From Loripinus fragilis (taxonomy: Eukaryota; Mollusca; Bivalvia; Lucinida; Lucinidae): a stretch of DNA of 64,000 bases. The notes below the pieces were generated by a model. It searched no databases, had not been told where the DNA came from, and saw only the letters and a program-made list of their open reading frames with translations. The position numbers and the translations under genes were made by a program. Of this stretch, positions 10,878 through 23,745 are shown piece by piece (the first letter of the stretch is position 1; every line of letters begins with the position of its first letter). Location of the stretch: the NCBI GenBank assembly GCA_964019695.1, contig OZ026517.1, positions 54,863,672-54,927,671 on the forward strand. Direction: 5' to 3'.

Positions 10878-12574
10878 ACCCAAAGACCTAACCCTTTTCA
10901 GATAAAGGACCAAGAAAATCATTTAATTCAAATCAATAAACATTTAAAAGCACATTTATATTGTTTGTTTGCATTATTTACCCTAAAATTATTCTAGAGA
11001 ACCCTTTAAACAACCCTACACCCCTACACATATTACTGGTAAAATCATTGTACAGCAAAATAATGAAAAGGAAAAGTGAACATATTCATTTTCTTATATC
11101 TCTTTTATTATATATCAGCAATGCCATGAGCCTTACTCATATAAGCTTATAAAACCATAATACAATATACCATCATGAGTCGAATGTGGAGTTACTCCAT
11201 CCACCTCTATTGACAAGGCAAAAATTACTTGCCCCTAGCTATGGGACATAGAATCCTTTCTTTATACATTAAATCAACTTCTTATCACATCAGAAGGTTC
11301 ATTTGTGCAACATAAAGCAATTTCTTCTTATTTAGGTGACAAAAGCTAATATTATGTAACAGCCAGAGGGGGTGAAGAGCGAACCTTGTACCCATGAAGA
11401 GGGGCTTTGCTCGCCAAGGGCATTTTGACCACTTACATTTTTCCTAAAGGTGAGCTGGAGAAAAAAACTAACACAACCAGGACGCTGCAAGGTCGGGGTC
11501 AGCGAAAGGGCAATATGAAGGTCATAGAGGTCAAATGTCAAGGTCACTTTGCATTTTTATTTTTCAAAAAGGTACAATTTCTACAATTAATGACCTATTT
11601 GTCTTAAATTGGGATAAAATTGGTCAAATGGGCAGAGAAAAACATCAAACTATTGACAGAGTTTAACAAGTACTAGCCCAAAATACTTATTTCATAAATG
11701 ACAGGCTGTAAAGTTGGTAAAACCATGCCTGTAAATTGGCATAGTGCTGCAGTTTCATTATGCCATTGTTTTCAAAGTGACATTTATCATGTCGTATTAT
11801 AACTGACTAATACGCATTCATATATACTTCTTAAGTGGCTCTTCTTATCAAGGTCAATGTCATCTATAAGGTCAATGGTCAATTTGGACAGCAAATCAAC
11901 ACAAACTGACCTTAATGGATTACTAAGCAAAGTTGACAGTGCCATATCATACAGGTTTCCAAGTTGTTCTTCACTGTTGCTCAATTGAAAGGTCAATCTG
12001 TCAAAGGTCAAGGTCATATTTGGTCATATGACAGTCTCCTGTGCTATCTCTTAGTTCAACTAAGGCACATGACAGTAAATGAGCATGCAAATACATTTGT
12101 ATGGGTTTAACACATATAACAATATTCAACTTAATTACATTGAACTCAATAAAGTGACCACTACTGCTGTTTACGGTAACTTGCGAAAGGGGCGTTTTTT
12201 TACCATATTTTGACAATTGCAAGAACAAATATTAAAAAAAATGCTCTTGCATAACAATAAAAATACAAATGCTCTGATATGGGATTCAGTGAGTTTCGGA
12301 TAAATGAAAGGATGCTTACATTATAGCCTCATAGTGCAGAAGTGCAACTCACATGCTTCAAGGCCAAAATGTAGTGTAAAACTGAGCCAACCATCACCCC
12401 TACCTACTAACAAGGCCTTTTTTCTGCAGTGTTAATGATTATTGTTTTAAAAAGGTCGACTTTTTGAAAGCTGTAATCATTATAGAACTTACTGAAATCA
12501 AAACAATGCATCAAAACATATTACAGGTCACATACATAGCAGCCAAGGTATCCAACAAAACAGGCCTGATATTC
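10878..12574. other. no gene; GGTCA-rich degenerate repeat
   Basis: Many GGTCAAGGTCA-like half sites cluster at about 11440-11560 and 11850-12020 in both orientations. This is typical of old repeat families in this window (compare 47930-48660). Short open frames here are interrupted and unrecognised. Confidence 0.45.
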
Positions 12575-13030
12575 TTCTTTAGGGTCCAGACCTGTTATTG
12601 TTTATCCATAGACCTCCATTATAACTTTTAAGTAGGCTGTGGTCCTCACAACTCTTCAGTCACAATGGGGCTGTCATAGAGTGACAAAGTGGACCTAGTT
12701 AAATCAATGAACAAGAATGAGATACCCCGGTGACCACCATGTTTTACCACTTTTTGGCTCCTGAAGGTTGGTACCCAACACGAGAGGAAAATTCCATTGA
12801 AAAAAATACCAGAATGCAAGGTCCTACATTCTAAGCCACACCAGTAAACTTCATCAGCAAAAGCAACGAGATGTTGTTTCAAATAGGACAGAAAAGATAT
12901 ACCCATCTAATAAATATAATATATTTCCGTAATTTATTATTGATCAATCATGACTTAAATGTTGTGCTGAGCTTACCTTTTGAGCCAATCACTGCCCTTT
13001 TTACAATTACAAGTTTGTTACCTGTAGGAG
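12575..13030 (+). repeat. repeat family M, uninterrupted copy
   Basis: Aligns along its length to 9690-9833 plus 10571-10877. It gives the empty-site sequence for the insertion at 9834-10570. Confidence 0.85.
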
Positions 13031-13383
13031 CTCCATCTTTAGTTGCCTTGCACGGCTATCATCAGACCAAGCTAATCGCCATTAGGTGCGATTCTCAGAC
13101 CAAACAGGTAAATGTACATGTACAAACGCAATGCCCATGATTCCATATTACCCAGCACCCATGGGACAGTGTCATTGTCTGAAAGCTTAACGGCAAGCCT
13201 AGTTATTGATGTGTCCTTAGACGATGAAGAATAATGCCATACCCGCCAGAGCATGAGAAACTGATACATATCGCATACGCATAGAGTCCTACTTTAAATA
13301 TACATACACTGCTACCCGGAGCGTATACAGTTCTATTTTTCGGTCAGAGCATTTATCTACTTCCATTCATCATGCGTACGAGC

Positions 13384-13437
13384 AGCGAAGACTCGAGCGA
13401 GCCTGCGCAAATGCGCAGGCTCGCTTGAGTCTTCGCT
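13384..13437. repeat. near-perfect hairpin, about 25-base arms
   Basis: GCGAAGACTCGAGCGAGCCT pairs with AGGCTCGCTTGAGTCTTCGC around the centre GCGCAAATGCGC. It shares the CTGCGCATGCGCAG theme of MITE families A and B but is GC-richer. Confidence 0.85.
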
Positions 13438-13760
13438 TCTCACAACCTTTGTGATAAGTGCCAAATCGCACGAGCTGGCTCTCATTGCTATTAATTGTTA
13501 AGTATCTGTATTGTTTGGAAGCAAGTGAAATATTTCAATTTCATATTTGTGGCTGATGCGATAATAGTAAGTTTCATGGAAAGTTGTTCAAGGTATTTAT
13601 TGGGATGATTTCTTTAAAAATGAGCCTCGATACAAAGTAATCTGTATATAGATGGTTCTTGATAACTCGAATTTGGATTTAACGAAGGCTCTACTTAAAT
13701 TTAGTAGAAAAGAATTTGGAAAAAAAACGGAGACTGATATCTGAATTATTAACATATCGC

Positions 13761-13935
13761 TTTGTTTGTTTGTTTGTTTGAGTTGATTTACGTCCAAGTC
13801 AACATTTCCAGTCATGTCGGGACGTTTTCCTTGTAGGTAAACTTTACTAAACTGACGATAAAGTGTCATGTCCAAAGACACAACACAAGGGACCTTTTGC
13901 TCTCAGGTCGAGCATTCTCTCACTGAGCCCCTCTT
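13761..13935 (-). mobile_element. SINE-1 copy, reversed
   Basis: The plus strand begins with the complement of the tail (TTTGTTTGTTTGTTTGAGTT), followed by the complement of the body and a degenerate box A complement TCTCACTGAGCCCC. It abuts a second SINE-1 copy. Confidence 0.7.
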
Positions 13936-14127
13936 TTTACGCACCAGTGGACATTTTTCCAGTCTAGTCAGGACGGTTGTCTATCTTCCTGTGTTGAACC
14001 AGTACTAAGCAGACGACAAAGTGTCTCTTGCTCAAGGACACAACACAATAACTCTGGTAAGTGGCTCGTACCAGGGAATTTTAGATCTTAAGTTGAGCAC
14101 TCTACCACTAAGCCACTGCGCTTCTCT
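13936..14127 (-). mobile_element. SINE-1 copy, reversed, second of a pair
   Basis: Body and head complement: TTCCTGTGTTGAACCAGTAC, TTGCTCAAGGACACAACAC, and box A complement CTACCACTAAGCCACTGCGC. The tail is missing, so the first copy probably inserted into or replaced it. Confidence 0.75.
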
Positions 14128-14220
14128 TTTTTAAATATAGTAACCCATCAAGATACATTATGTTGCGTTACTAAAATGAATCGTTTTAGTATATAAGTAT
14201 AGAGTATATGTGTTGTTGGT

Positions 14221-14720
14221 ACAGCAACCCTAATGATAGGTAATTTCATCAGTAAGCGCTCAATAAACCATGAATTTTGATACAAGATTCATTAAAATCG
14301 GTTGAAAAACGGGGAAGTTATGGGCATTTAAAGAATTCAACATGGCCAACATTTAGCTGCCATTTTGAATATTTAATTAGTTTTCAGAATTTTTTCAACT
14401 GCGTAATTTTTAGTTATCAATACTATCACAGCATCTGTGTTTCAGCAAGTATGCAGCTTTATACAAAAGGAAAAGAGTTTATTAAAGAAAATTGCAAGTA
14501 ATCCATTGGTCTGTCTTTTAATTTGATTACGCATTATTTTTAAATTAGGCTTAGTGACGTCACGAAGCCTACAATATGGGCGCTTCCATTACAGTCCATT
14601 TGCAAATATTCAAACGCCCACAACTTCTACGCTTTTCAACCGACTTAGATGAAACTGGCATCAAATTAACGGTTTATTAAGATCTTTCATATTAAACATA
14701 GCAATCATCAGGGTTGTCAT
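14221..14720 (+). mobile_element. MITE family C, copy 1 (about 500 bp)
   Basis: Matches 18731-19247 in inverse orientation over its whole length. Ends ACAGCAACCCTAATGATAGG and ATCATCAGGGTTGTCAT are inverted repeats. It contains TTTTCAACCGACTTAGATGA-type sub-terminal repeats on both arms. No open frame of note. Confidence 0.85.
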
Positions 14721-15094
14721 TGTTTTTCATTTCATTTTTATATGCTTTCAAAAAGATGTCATATGATGGAAATCTTAACATGTTTTCAGTCGTTACTTTT
14801 TACTAGTCCCTATCTGTACCTTTAGGATGTGTCTTAGTGACAATTGTAAGGTTCAATGACTAACACTGAAACCTGAAAATGTATATACTTGACTAAAATA
14901 TGTTCTTGTTTTAGTAACCCTACCACAGCATGTCAGCAAAATTAAATGTTTTTGTTGTTTATTTCTTGAATTTGGATTTAACGGCATGTCAAGATTATTT
15001 CAATCATTCTGAGCCGAGAAAATCATAAGGTTGGGCAAACACAGATGGTCACATGATAATTAAAAAAAAACACATTAACACCCGCGATCAGAAA

Positions 15095-17395
15095 ATGGCT
15101 TATTTCGCATTCTAACACACCTCGCCTATATAGCCAATGGTTAAATTCAGTGATTTATTGGTTGATAAATCACTGCACGGACTGGGCACGGACCGGTGTG
15201 ACGTCATTCGGTCGCCAGTTTGATTTTCATGACGTCATTTATCACAAACGGCATTGTAACGTTGACAATAGACGGCGTAACGTCGTTTTTACAACTACTT
15301 GACGTTCAAAAAATACGTAAAAATATGCGTTTCAGTCTAAACAAGGGTTGCGGGAAATTCTGACAGTCTGTTCAAGATGGCGGTATCGCTATAGACTATG
15401 AAGGATTCGGAGTTTTTTTAACTTTTTGTGTGTTAGAATCGAAATAAATTCGCACTTGCAGCGATTTGTTGCTTAATACGAGGGATGATCCAAAAGTTCT
15501 GATCTTTACCTTGTAGCTTTGTACAGAGGCATTTTTGACGGGCATACTATGCACCATTCAAAAGAACGAGTTGTTACCTTTATAATGGTGCTAATATTCT
15601 CTCGCCGTATTGTTTCGTTTAATAATTGCAGCACATTATATATGGCTCACTCCATACCACTGGCCTGTTTTCATGTTATAGAATTATGATAATATTTGAA
15701 TCTGGATCTTTTAAGCCCGACATCTTTAAAACCACAAAATAAAATTGCAGTGTGATTTTTTTTCTTTGTGTTACTTATAATATCCATTCAAGTTTAAGAA
15801 TGGCGACATATTGTGTCGATTCAATATTTAAAGCACACCGTGCAATTATTATGACGTCATTGAAAAAGAAAACTACGTCATTTGAATGCATTGCAGAATT
15901 TTCATTTCGGAGAATTTTCTATTTTGTCTATCAATTTTGACTAATATGGGCAAAATATTTATGACCAATATTATTTTTATTACAAAATATCTTAATCTTA
16001 ATTGGAATATTATAAAAAAAAATATTTTTTACCAAAATACTGATTGATTTCAAATAAGAATTTTTCAAATGGTTATTGGTCTCAGGCGGATACTTTGTGC
16101 TCAATTTAAACCCATATTGCATCATTTTACGATATAGTGCACCTTTGGACAATTGATTTCGTATTATCTTTAGATATACACACGCAAATTTGTGTACCAC
16201 CGAATATTGACCTAAATTGTGGACTCGTTTTAATTTTCTAATGTGGGTTACTATCAGTCTCCGACAATACCGACTATTTATAATTGCTTCAGACAAAAGT
16301 CAGTTTTTCTAGGTTTGCCTAAAATATCTTTACCTTTAATTCAGCTGTTTTTACGACAGAATGGGCTGGTCAAAACTTCAAGTGGTCGAAAATTGCTTAT
16401 AGCTGACAGTTGCATAGCCATACATTCAAATGCCTAGGAAACCCAGATCATACAGAAAGTTCGCCATATTTTCAGGACATATTGGCTAACGGATGAACAT
16501 TGAGCAGCCATAAAAAAACAAATTGCTGAGACTGCTCTTGTCTGAGTTATAATTTCTCTAATATGCACAGTCTGCTTGATATGTCAGTGCATTGAGGGTA
16601 TGGCTTTTTCGGGGTAGATTACCGGTCCCTCCTTCAAGTTACATAAACCTGGTTAAAACGGTGTACAGTCAAAGAATGTTTTCAAATTTGTACAATTTTC
16701 AGGCATGTTGCAATGCTGGTTACAGAGATATCACGCCAGGATCAGAACTTTAGGATCATCCCTCGTATATCACTGTCTGTCGGTCAGTCGTAAGTAGATA
16801 AATCATTCGCGCTTCGCGCTCATGATTTATTCACTTTAATGAATGACCTCCAGCTAGTGATATATTAAGCAACAAATCACTGCGAGCGCGAATCTATTTC
16901 TTAATTCTAACACACCTCGCCTATATAGCCATGGTTAAACTGAGTGATTTATTGGTTGATAAATCACTGCACGTACTGACGTGACGTCATTCAGCCGCCA
17001 GTTTGATTTTAATGACGTCATATATCACATACATCATACTTAGACGACGTAACGTCGTATTTACAACTATTGGGCGTCAAAAACGTACGTAAAATACGCG
17101 TTTCAGTCCAAAAAAGTTTTGCGGGAAATTCTAACGCTCTGTTCAAGATGGCGGAATCTGTATAGAATCTGAAGGAATCGTTCATATTTTCAATCTTTGT
17201 GTGCGTTAGAATCAAAATAGATTCGTGCTGGCAGTGAATTGTTGCTTGATATAGCACTGTCTGTCCGTCAGTCGTAAGTTTATAAATCATTCGCGCTTCG
17301 CGCTCATGATTTATCCACTTTAACGACTGACCTCCAGCCAGTGATACATTAAGCAACAAATGTCTGCGAGCGCGAATCTATTTCTTAATTACATC
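15095..17395 (+). repeat. repeat family D, two tandem copies
   Basis: Both copies contain CACACCTCGCCTATATAGCC, GATTTATTGGTTGATAAATC, TTCAAGATGGCGG, and the inverted pair formed by GTTAGAATC...TTGTTGCTTAA and TTAAGCAACAAA...TTCTAAC. Copy 1 (about 15095-15476 and 16768-16910) is split by a transposon. Copy 2 (about 16911-17395) is intact across the same site. Confidence 0.8.
15477..16767. mobile_element. mariner-like TIR element, 1.29 kb, nested
   Basis: 28-base terminal inverted repeats begin CGAGGGATGATCCAAAAGTT and end with the inverse, with one mismatch; TA dinucleotides flank both ends. The intact family D copy reads straight through the site at about 17250. Size, TA target and TIR length fit the Tc1/mariner superfamily. 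I could not find a readable transposase or its catalytic motifs, so it is decayed or non-autonomous. Confidence 0.75.
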
Positions 17396-17577
17396 AAATA
17401 TACCGTGAAATATCTGTCGAAATAAAGTGTTTCGCATGTTGTCCTCTGTCAATCATTAACAGTAAAATAAAATTACTTGACACAGTACCTGTCCATTTAG
17501 CGCAATTCGTTGTTTGGATATGTACAGCACAGGTTTTGTCAGGACATGACGTAGGCTATTAAATTTTATATACTCAG

Positions 17578-18535
17578 TAGGACAAAAGCCCACTAGGACA
17601 AAAGTCCACTGGACAAAAGCCCACTAGGACAAAAGCCCACTGGGACAAAAGCCCACTAGGACAAAAGGCCTACTTTTATGCATTTAACAGGGATAGGTTT
17701 GAACTGATGGACAAACCCGAGGGTGTACTCTCATTTTTTTCTTCATACTTAGGCTCGGGTCCAGCATCTACTGTTCTTCCCCCCCAAAATATCAAGAATT
17801 TCAAGCACCAAAAATAAATACTTGAAATTTTAGCAACCAAAATAAAATCCTCTATTCTGCACCTTGATCGTCAGAAAACACCATAAAATGCATAGAAATG
17901 ACCTCTTTAGTCTAATTTTGTGATGAACCCAGAAAATTATCCACCCAAACTTCTTAGAAAAAACAAAACAAAAAAGTTTGAAATTCAAAATCTTGAACCC
18001 CAAAAAGTAGCCAGAGCCTACGTATGTATGAAAATATCGGAGTGCACCCCCCCCCCCCCTCCGGAGACAAACGGACAGACAGACATAAGATGAAGAATCA
18101 ACCTTCTTCTCAAATCTGTAATTTTAAACATCTTTTTTGTTTGGCATCCCTCATAAAAGTGCATGCTAATTGTTACCACCAGATCCAAGGTCATTTTGAT
18201 TAATTAGACATATGTTTCCCAATTATAATTGATTGTTTGACCCAAACTGTAAATTGATTTTCTTCAAATAACTATGGTTTTTAACACCCAAATTAAGTTG
18301 TTTGTCACAACATACAGGAGAAATAATAATGTAAGTGAAAACACACAGCAGGTGTATCTTACTCTGAAGGAGGCTGATCAGGGTTGACAGTTTTATAAAA
18401 AAAATTAAACCTATTTGTTTTTTCAAAGTGGGCTTTTGTCAACCCTGCCAAATTAAGCAGTGGACTTTTGTCCAGTGGGATATCGTCCAGTGGGCTTTTG
18501 TTCTAGTGGGCTTTTGTCCCAGTGGGCTTTTGTCC
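17578..18535. mobile_element. foldback element with tandem-repeat arms
   Basis: The left arm (17578-17672) is about five copies of a 16-18 base unit like ACTAGGACAAAAGCCC. The right arm (18427-18535) carries the inverse unit GGGCTTTTGTCCTAGT repeated about five times. The roughly 750-base centre (C and A tracts, no recognised gene) would form a loop. Confidence 0.7.
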
Positions 18536-18730
18536 GTTCCCCATACACTTAACATAAGACAATATTTAGTTCATTTTGAGCGAAGAACTGCGGATACTTC
18601 AGCACTCAATTTGATGGCATAGAATCCCATGCATCACTACTATGACATCCGTATGCATTCTACCAATTCCTTGACGGACCCCAGTAGTTTCCATTGCATT
18701 GTATAGGAAAATGCAAAGTTTTGGTGCTAC

Positions 18731-19247
18731 CTTTAAGGGGACGGCAACCTTGACGATTACTATGTTTTCTATGAAAGATCTTAATAAACCATGAATTTTG
18801 ATACCAGTTTCTTCTAAATCGGTTGAAAAACTAAGAAGCTGTAGGCGTTTGAATATTTGCAAATGGACTGTAATGGAAGCGGCCATATTGTAGGTTTAGT
18901 GACGTCACACAGCCTTATTAAATATGCGTAATCAAAATAAAAGACAAACCAATGGATTACTTGCAACTATCTTTAATAAAACATTTTCTTTATGTATAAA
19001 GCTACATATCTGCTGAAACACAGATACTGTGATAGTATTGATAACTAAAAATTAAGCAGTTGAAAAAATTCTGAAAACTAATTAAATATTCAAAATGGCT
19101 GCTAAATGTTGGCCATATTGAATTCTTTAAATGCCCATAGCTTCCCCATTTTTCAACCGATTTTGATGAAACTTGTATAAGAATTCATGGTTTATAGAGC
19201 TCTTTCTGATAAAAATACCTATCATTAGGGTTGCTGTCCCCTTTAAA
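18731..19247 (-). mobile_element. MITE family C, copy 2 (517 bp)
   Basis: About 20-base terminal inverted repeats CTTTAAGGGGACGGCAACC and GGGTTGCTGTCCCCTTTAAA. It is inverse to 14221-14720. It gives the better-preserved termini for the family. Confidence 0.85.
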
Positions 19248-19359
19248 GTATGATCCTCATATTTTGTGTTAAATGGGATAATTAAAACCATTTTGATGGC
19301 GTTTTCAATGAAAACGTCTTGGGCATGTACTGGCATATTGTTAGGCCACTGGCTGGATA

Positions 19360-19900
19360 TGGTTTACCTCCCCCCCCAGGGGGAATTTCGTAGACCATAT
19401 TTTTCTTGAAGCCCAATGTCTTGCGAGGATTTTGCAACATGTTAGCCCTCTGGCAATGGCAGCGTTAAGCTGTAACAGCCTGTTACATACGTTACCCTAC
19501 AAAATATTTGATAATTAAAAATCTTTTTAAGACTTCAGAAAAGTGCAAAAGATAAGGTAAGATTTCCAAAATGTTTATATTTTCTAAATAAGCTATTACT
19601 GGGCTACAGATAATGACATTTGAAAACAAATATAGTCACCCCTATGTAATGTATGTTACATTTTTTCATTGAACCCCCTTTTAAATGATAAATGCATCTA
19701 ATATAGTTTGTCTTGAATTTTATTGAAACCAGTTTACGTTCAATAATTTGGTATTACATAAAAGATATTTTATTTACCTTTTCAAAACAGAAAGAATTAC
19801 GTTTCTATCTTATATACTTTTTGAGTTATTAGATGATGAACATGGTACCCCCCACATCACACAAAAATGTAAAATGTAATTCTCCAGGCCCCGCGCTGGC
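19360..19900 (+). repeat. direct repeat related to element E terminus
   Basis: CCCAGGGGGAATTTCGTAGA, GTTAGCCCTCTGGCAATGGC and GTAAGATTTCCAAA match both the E terminus (19912 onward) and 20705-21150 (AAGTGCAAACCATAAGGTAA, AACTAATATAGTTTG). It suggests duplication or an earlier end of the same element. Confidence 0.65.
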
Positions 19901-22900
19901 TATAGACCCCTCTTCCCCCCAGGGGGAATTTCGTACACTATGATTTCCAGATACTACAATATATAAGCCACATAATGAAATATGTTAGCCCTCTGAGAGT
20001 GGCAGTGTTAGCAGGTTACAACATGTTACGTACGTTACCCCCAAAATAACATTAAATTTTCCTGATAATGTCTCCAACATGACATATTCACACTTTTTTT
20101 TAAGTCTGGCGCAGGTTTAGGAACTTCTCATAGCACAGTTACATAATTTTAGCATTTGTTTTATAAATGCCTTGAGATTTTGCGGTTGTATATGTTACTT
20201 AGTGTTCCATATGTTATTTCCAAGTATCAGTATGGCAGTTATTGACTATACATGTATTACATTCGTCAGTGAATATAGTAAATCTGTAAGGCTGCTATTC
20301 AAATGAATTAAAGTTCCTTATTATGGTGTCTTACACTATTTTACAGCCCAGGTTACATACGTTACTCTCTGAATACCATTAAACATTCAAGATATGGTCT
20401 CCAACACGACCTGCTTGTACTTATTTGCATGCTGGCACAGGTCCATGTACTTATTTTTACTCTGACTCATTTGCTGAGGAAGTAACTCAATACATAAACT
20501 ACCATAAACCCTCTTTTCCTTTATAGAGACATCAGATATATAGTTGACATAATACTCTTGGAAAGTTTGTAACATTCAGTACAATGTGCCAGTAACAACT
20601 TAAAAGATCAAAGAAAACCCATCAGGTAGAAGTTCTAGAGCAAATCTTTATATATAATCCAAGGGTTTTAAAGAATTTTCCTATACAACTTATTACTCCT
20701 CTATCAGATTTATCTTGCAAGGATTTTGAAATATGCTAGCACTCTGGTAATGGCACCATTACCGTGTAACAGCCAATTATATATATTACCCATCAACATC
20801 TTTGATAATTTTAGTAAAAGACATGACTTCTGAAAAGTGCAAACCATAAGGTAAGATTTCCAAATTGGCTATATCATCCAAGTAAGCTATTTTTTGCCTC
20901 ACAGATATGGACCTTTGAAAACAGTTATGCACCCCAAAGTGTTACGTATGTTGCTTTTTTCAATATTCCTATATAAATGATTTATGAAACTAATATAGTT
21001 TGATATGTGATTAAATGTAAATGTGCTTACTAACTCATTTTGTATCAAAGAATATTTATGTACCTTTTAAAAACTGCAAATATTATGTTTCTATCTTTTA
21101 TAAAGTTTGAGTTGTTGAGATTTGAACATTGTAACCCCATATCACACAAAATGTGAAATATAATTCTGTGGCTCTTTTGTTAGGGCACAATCAAGTTTTC
21201 TTTCACCCTGAGGTACTCGATTTCCTTCCCATTTATTTTCCACATATTTTGTCCATATCTGGAAAGCCTCGCTTGTTTTCTTGGGAAAGACTTGATGGTT
21301 TAATCTTTGTATGTACATCTTAAGGACAGAAAAGCAGATTGGAGGTAAGCTCATGTTCATGCCATTTGAAATAGTCAGTATATGTGTATTGCTTTGGTAC
21401 TTTTTTTCAGAGACATGTCATACTGCAGCTTATTCACAATTACATACATAGCACATGTTATGGCTTCATATCACTGATGAGTGCCTAGAGCAATTCTTTA
21501 TTTGTTTTCCTACCCTCCTTAGAATGTTGATGAACTAGTGGGGGAGGGGGTTCTCTATCAGTTTGATAGGAATAATCTTTCCGTGGTACTAACACATCGG
21601 CACATTGGTAGTGTCACAATCTGTTAAACAGTGTATTAATGTAGATCTCTTCCCCCATATTCTGGCCAATGCTGTTGACATTCAGAAGGTGCACCTTTTG
21701 TTGCATACACCATTGTTGAACAAAACACCCAGGTTATCCTCTGCGAGAATGTTTGTAAGACTTTATAAACTGCTGCTTATACATTGTATATATGTATCAG
21801 TGACAAAACCAACACGCCCTGCCTTTAGTGCCTGGTTGAATACTAGTGCCATCAGATCCATGAAGGTGACAGGAAAAGCTATTATGCTCTGTAGTTACGG
21901 CATTAACATCAACGTTATGAGCAGCACTACATGGCCAAACTAATGTTGGTTCAATGTGTGATTGCAAGCCATGCTGAAGTTTGGACTTGTCAGTTTTGGT
22001 GGAAATTCTATCAGGAGTTGACAGTGACCATGGTACAGGTCCCAGAAGGAACGGCAGTGTCAACTCAAGGTCAACATTATGTCTTATATAAAGAAGGCCA
22101 TGCTTACCAAGGACGCTCCTTTAAGCTCTCATCTGGCTGTTTACGTTTTGTAAATTGGGCAATTTCTTCTTGCTTGACCTCGCAGGCATCAAAACTTTAT
22201 TAGCTTGTAGCATTTAAGGGGAGGGGTGGGGGGGGGGGTGTGAAAGACAGATTTTTTAACTAAAAGTGAGTCAATGAAGTCTGCAACAGCCTTCCTGCCA
22301 ATGTCATCAGCCTCAATAAGATCCTTAGCTATGCCAGGCTTAGCAGACACACCAAAAGACAAAAAGTACAGTTCATTGTCTTCAAAACTAGAACTAAAAG
22401 GATTGGTGAAGCCTGAAACTGCCTCTAGTACTCATTCTACTTTGCATCTGAGCAGATTGAATATTTCATTTCAGTGCATTGAAGAGTTGTTTCAATATAT
22501 TGAATTCTGATGTGATGAGTAATGCACCATTCCATCTGTAGTACGAAGCGTAGTTCTAGTTGCTGATGCCTATAATACCTCTATATTGTTTGCCTGATAG
22601 TTATGTCAAAAGCATTTCTCAAGCAAAGAACCAATGGTTGTGACACACTAAACCCATTTTGTTCGAGAAGTTCTTTGCATCTGCAATGTGTATCAAATTT
22701 ATGAGTGTAATCAGTTACACAGGTGCATATTGTGTGTGGTTGTTGTGATTGTTTGCAATGGACATTGGGAACAAGGCATACAGATAGAGATGACATGCAG
22801 TTTTTCTTGTAGCCCTAATCAGTGTCAACACCATCTGAATCATATCCATATACCTTGCCCAGAACTGAGCTATTTCACAGTGACTGTCTTTCAGAACTTC

Positions 22901-23745
22901 AGATTTGAATGCATGGTATCTATACTGTTTATGTGAGCAAACAGCGAAGGTTGATAGATCACATTATATTAATAGTTTAAGTCACCATAAATTAATAAGG
23001 AACTCCAATTTATTTCAGCCTTATAAATTTTCTAAATTCTCTGACAGAGTTTATACATGTATAGTCAACAACTTCTATACAGATACTCAGAAATACTTAT
23101 GTATCATTTGGTAACACACATAACAGTTAAAGCTCAAGGCATTTATTAAATGAATACTTAAAATAGGTAAACCTTGTTAAAAGAAGTACATATACCTGTG
23201 CAAGCATGCAAATAAGTATAAATAGGGCTTGTTAGAGACATTAACTTATATGTTTAATGCTATTTTGAAGGTAACATACATAACATGGACCTGAAAAATA
23301 GTGTAAGCGACCATTATAAAGAACTTTAAAACATTTAAGTAGCAGCCTTATAGATTTACTATACTCTGTGACAGATTAATACACGTATAGTCAATAAATA
23401 CCATACTGATACTCAGAAATAACACAGGAAACACTAAGTTACGTATACAACGGTAATTACTCAAGACATTTATAAAATTAATACTAAAAATGTGTAACTG
23501 TGTTATAGGAAGTTCATTAACGTGTGTCAGCATGCAAATATGTACGAACATGTCATGATTGAGACATTATCAGGGACGTTTAATGCTATTTTGGGGGGTA
23601 ACGTATATAACCTGCTGTTACACGTTAACGCTGCCACTCTCAGAGGGCTAACATCTTTTATTTTGTGTCTTATATAATCTAGTTTTAGAAAATCATAGTG
23701 TACAAAATTCCCCCTGGGGGGGGGAGGGGGGTCTATAGTCAGCTC
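19888..23745. mobile_element. large element E with long inverted termini
   Basis: The left terminus (19888 to about 20640) and the complement of the right terminus (about 23745 down to 22945) run in parallel: CTATAGACCCC, CAGGGGGAATTTCGTACACTATG-like, GTTAGCCCTCTGAGAGTGGC, ATATACGTTACCCC, then an AT-rich body. Each terminus is itself a tandem array of roughly 330-base units (for example 22965-23290 and 23290-23610). The interior carries a decayed minus-strand gene. I cannot name a superfamily. Confidence 0.6.
21140..22460 (-). pseudogene. decayed gene of element E, repeat-associated family of unknown function
   Basis: On the minus strand, coding-like pieces appear in several frames in this order. 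At about 22440-22270 is a piece containing SFGVSAKPGIAKDLIEAD. At about 22160-21950 is one containing GPVPWSLSTPD and TDKSKL. At about 21860-21790 is one containing FVTDTY. At 21360-21142 is one starting near LPPICFSVLKMYIQRLNHQ. From memory this order resembles large repeat-associated hypothetical proteins common in mollusc and cnidarian genomes; I know no established function for the visible parts. Stops and frameshifts separate the pieces, and the segment between FVTDTY and LPPI seems lost, so no product is expected. The assignment rests on remembered patterns only; a translated search would decide it. Confidence 0.45.

Noticed and set aside
15752..16437. Open frames inside the mariner-like element as transposase
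   Set aside because: None shows helix-turn-helix or DDE/D signature residues that I can identify, and they lie on both strands.
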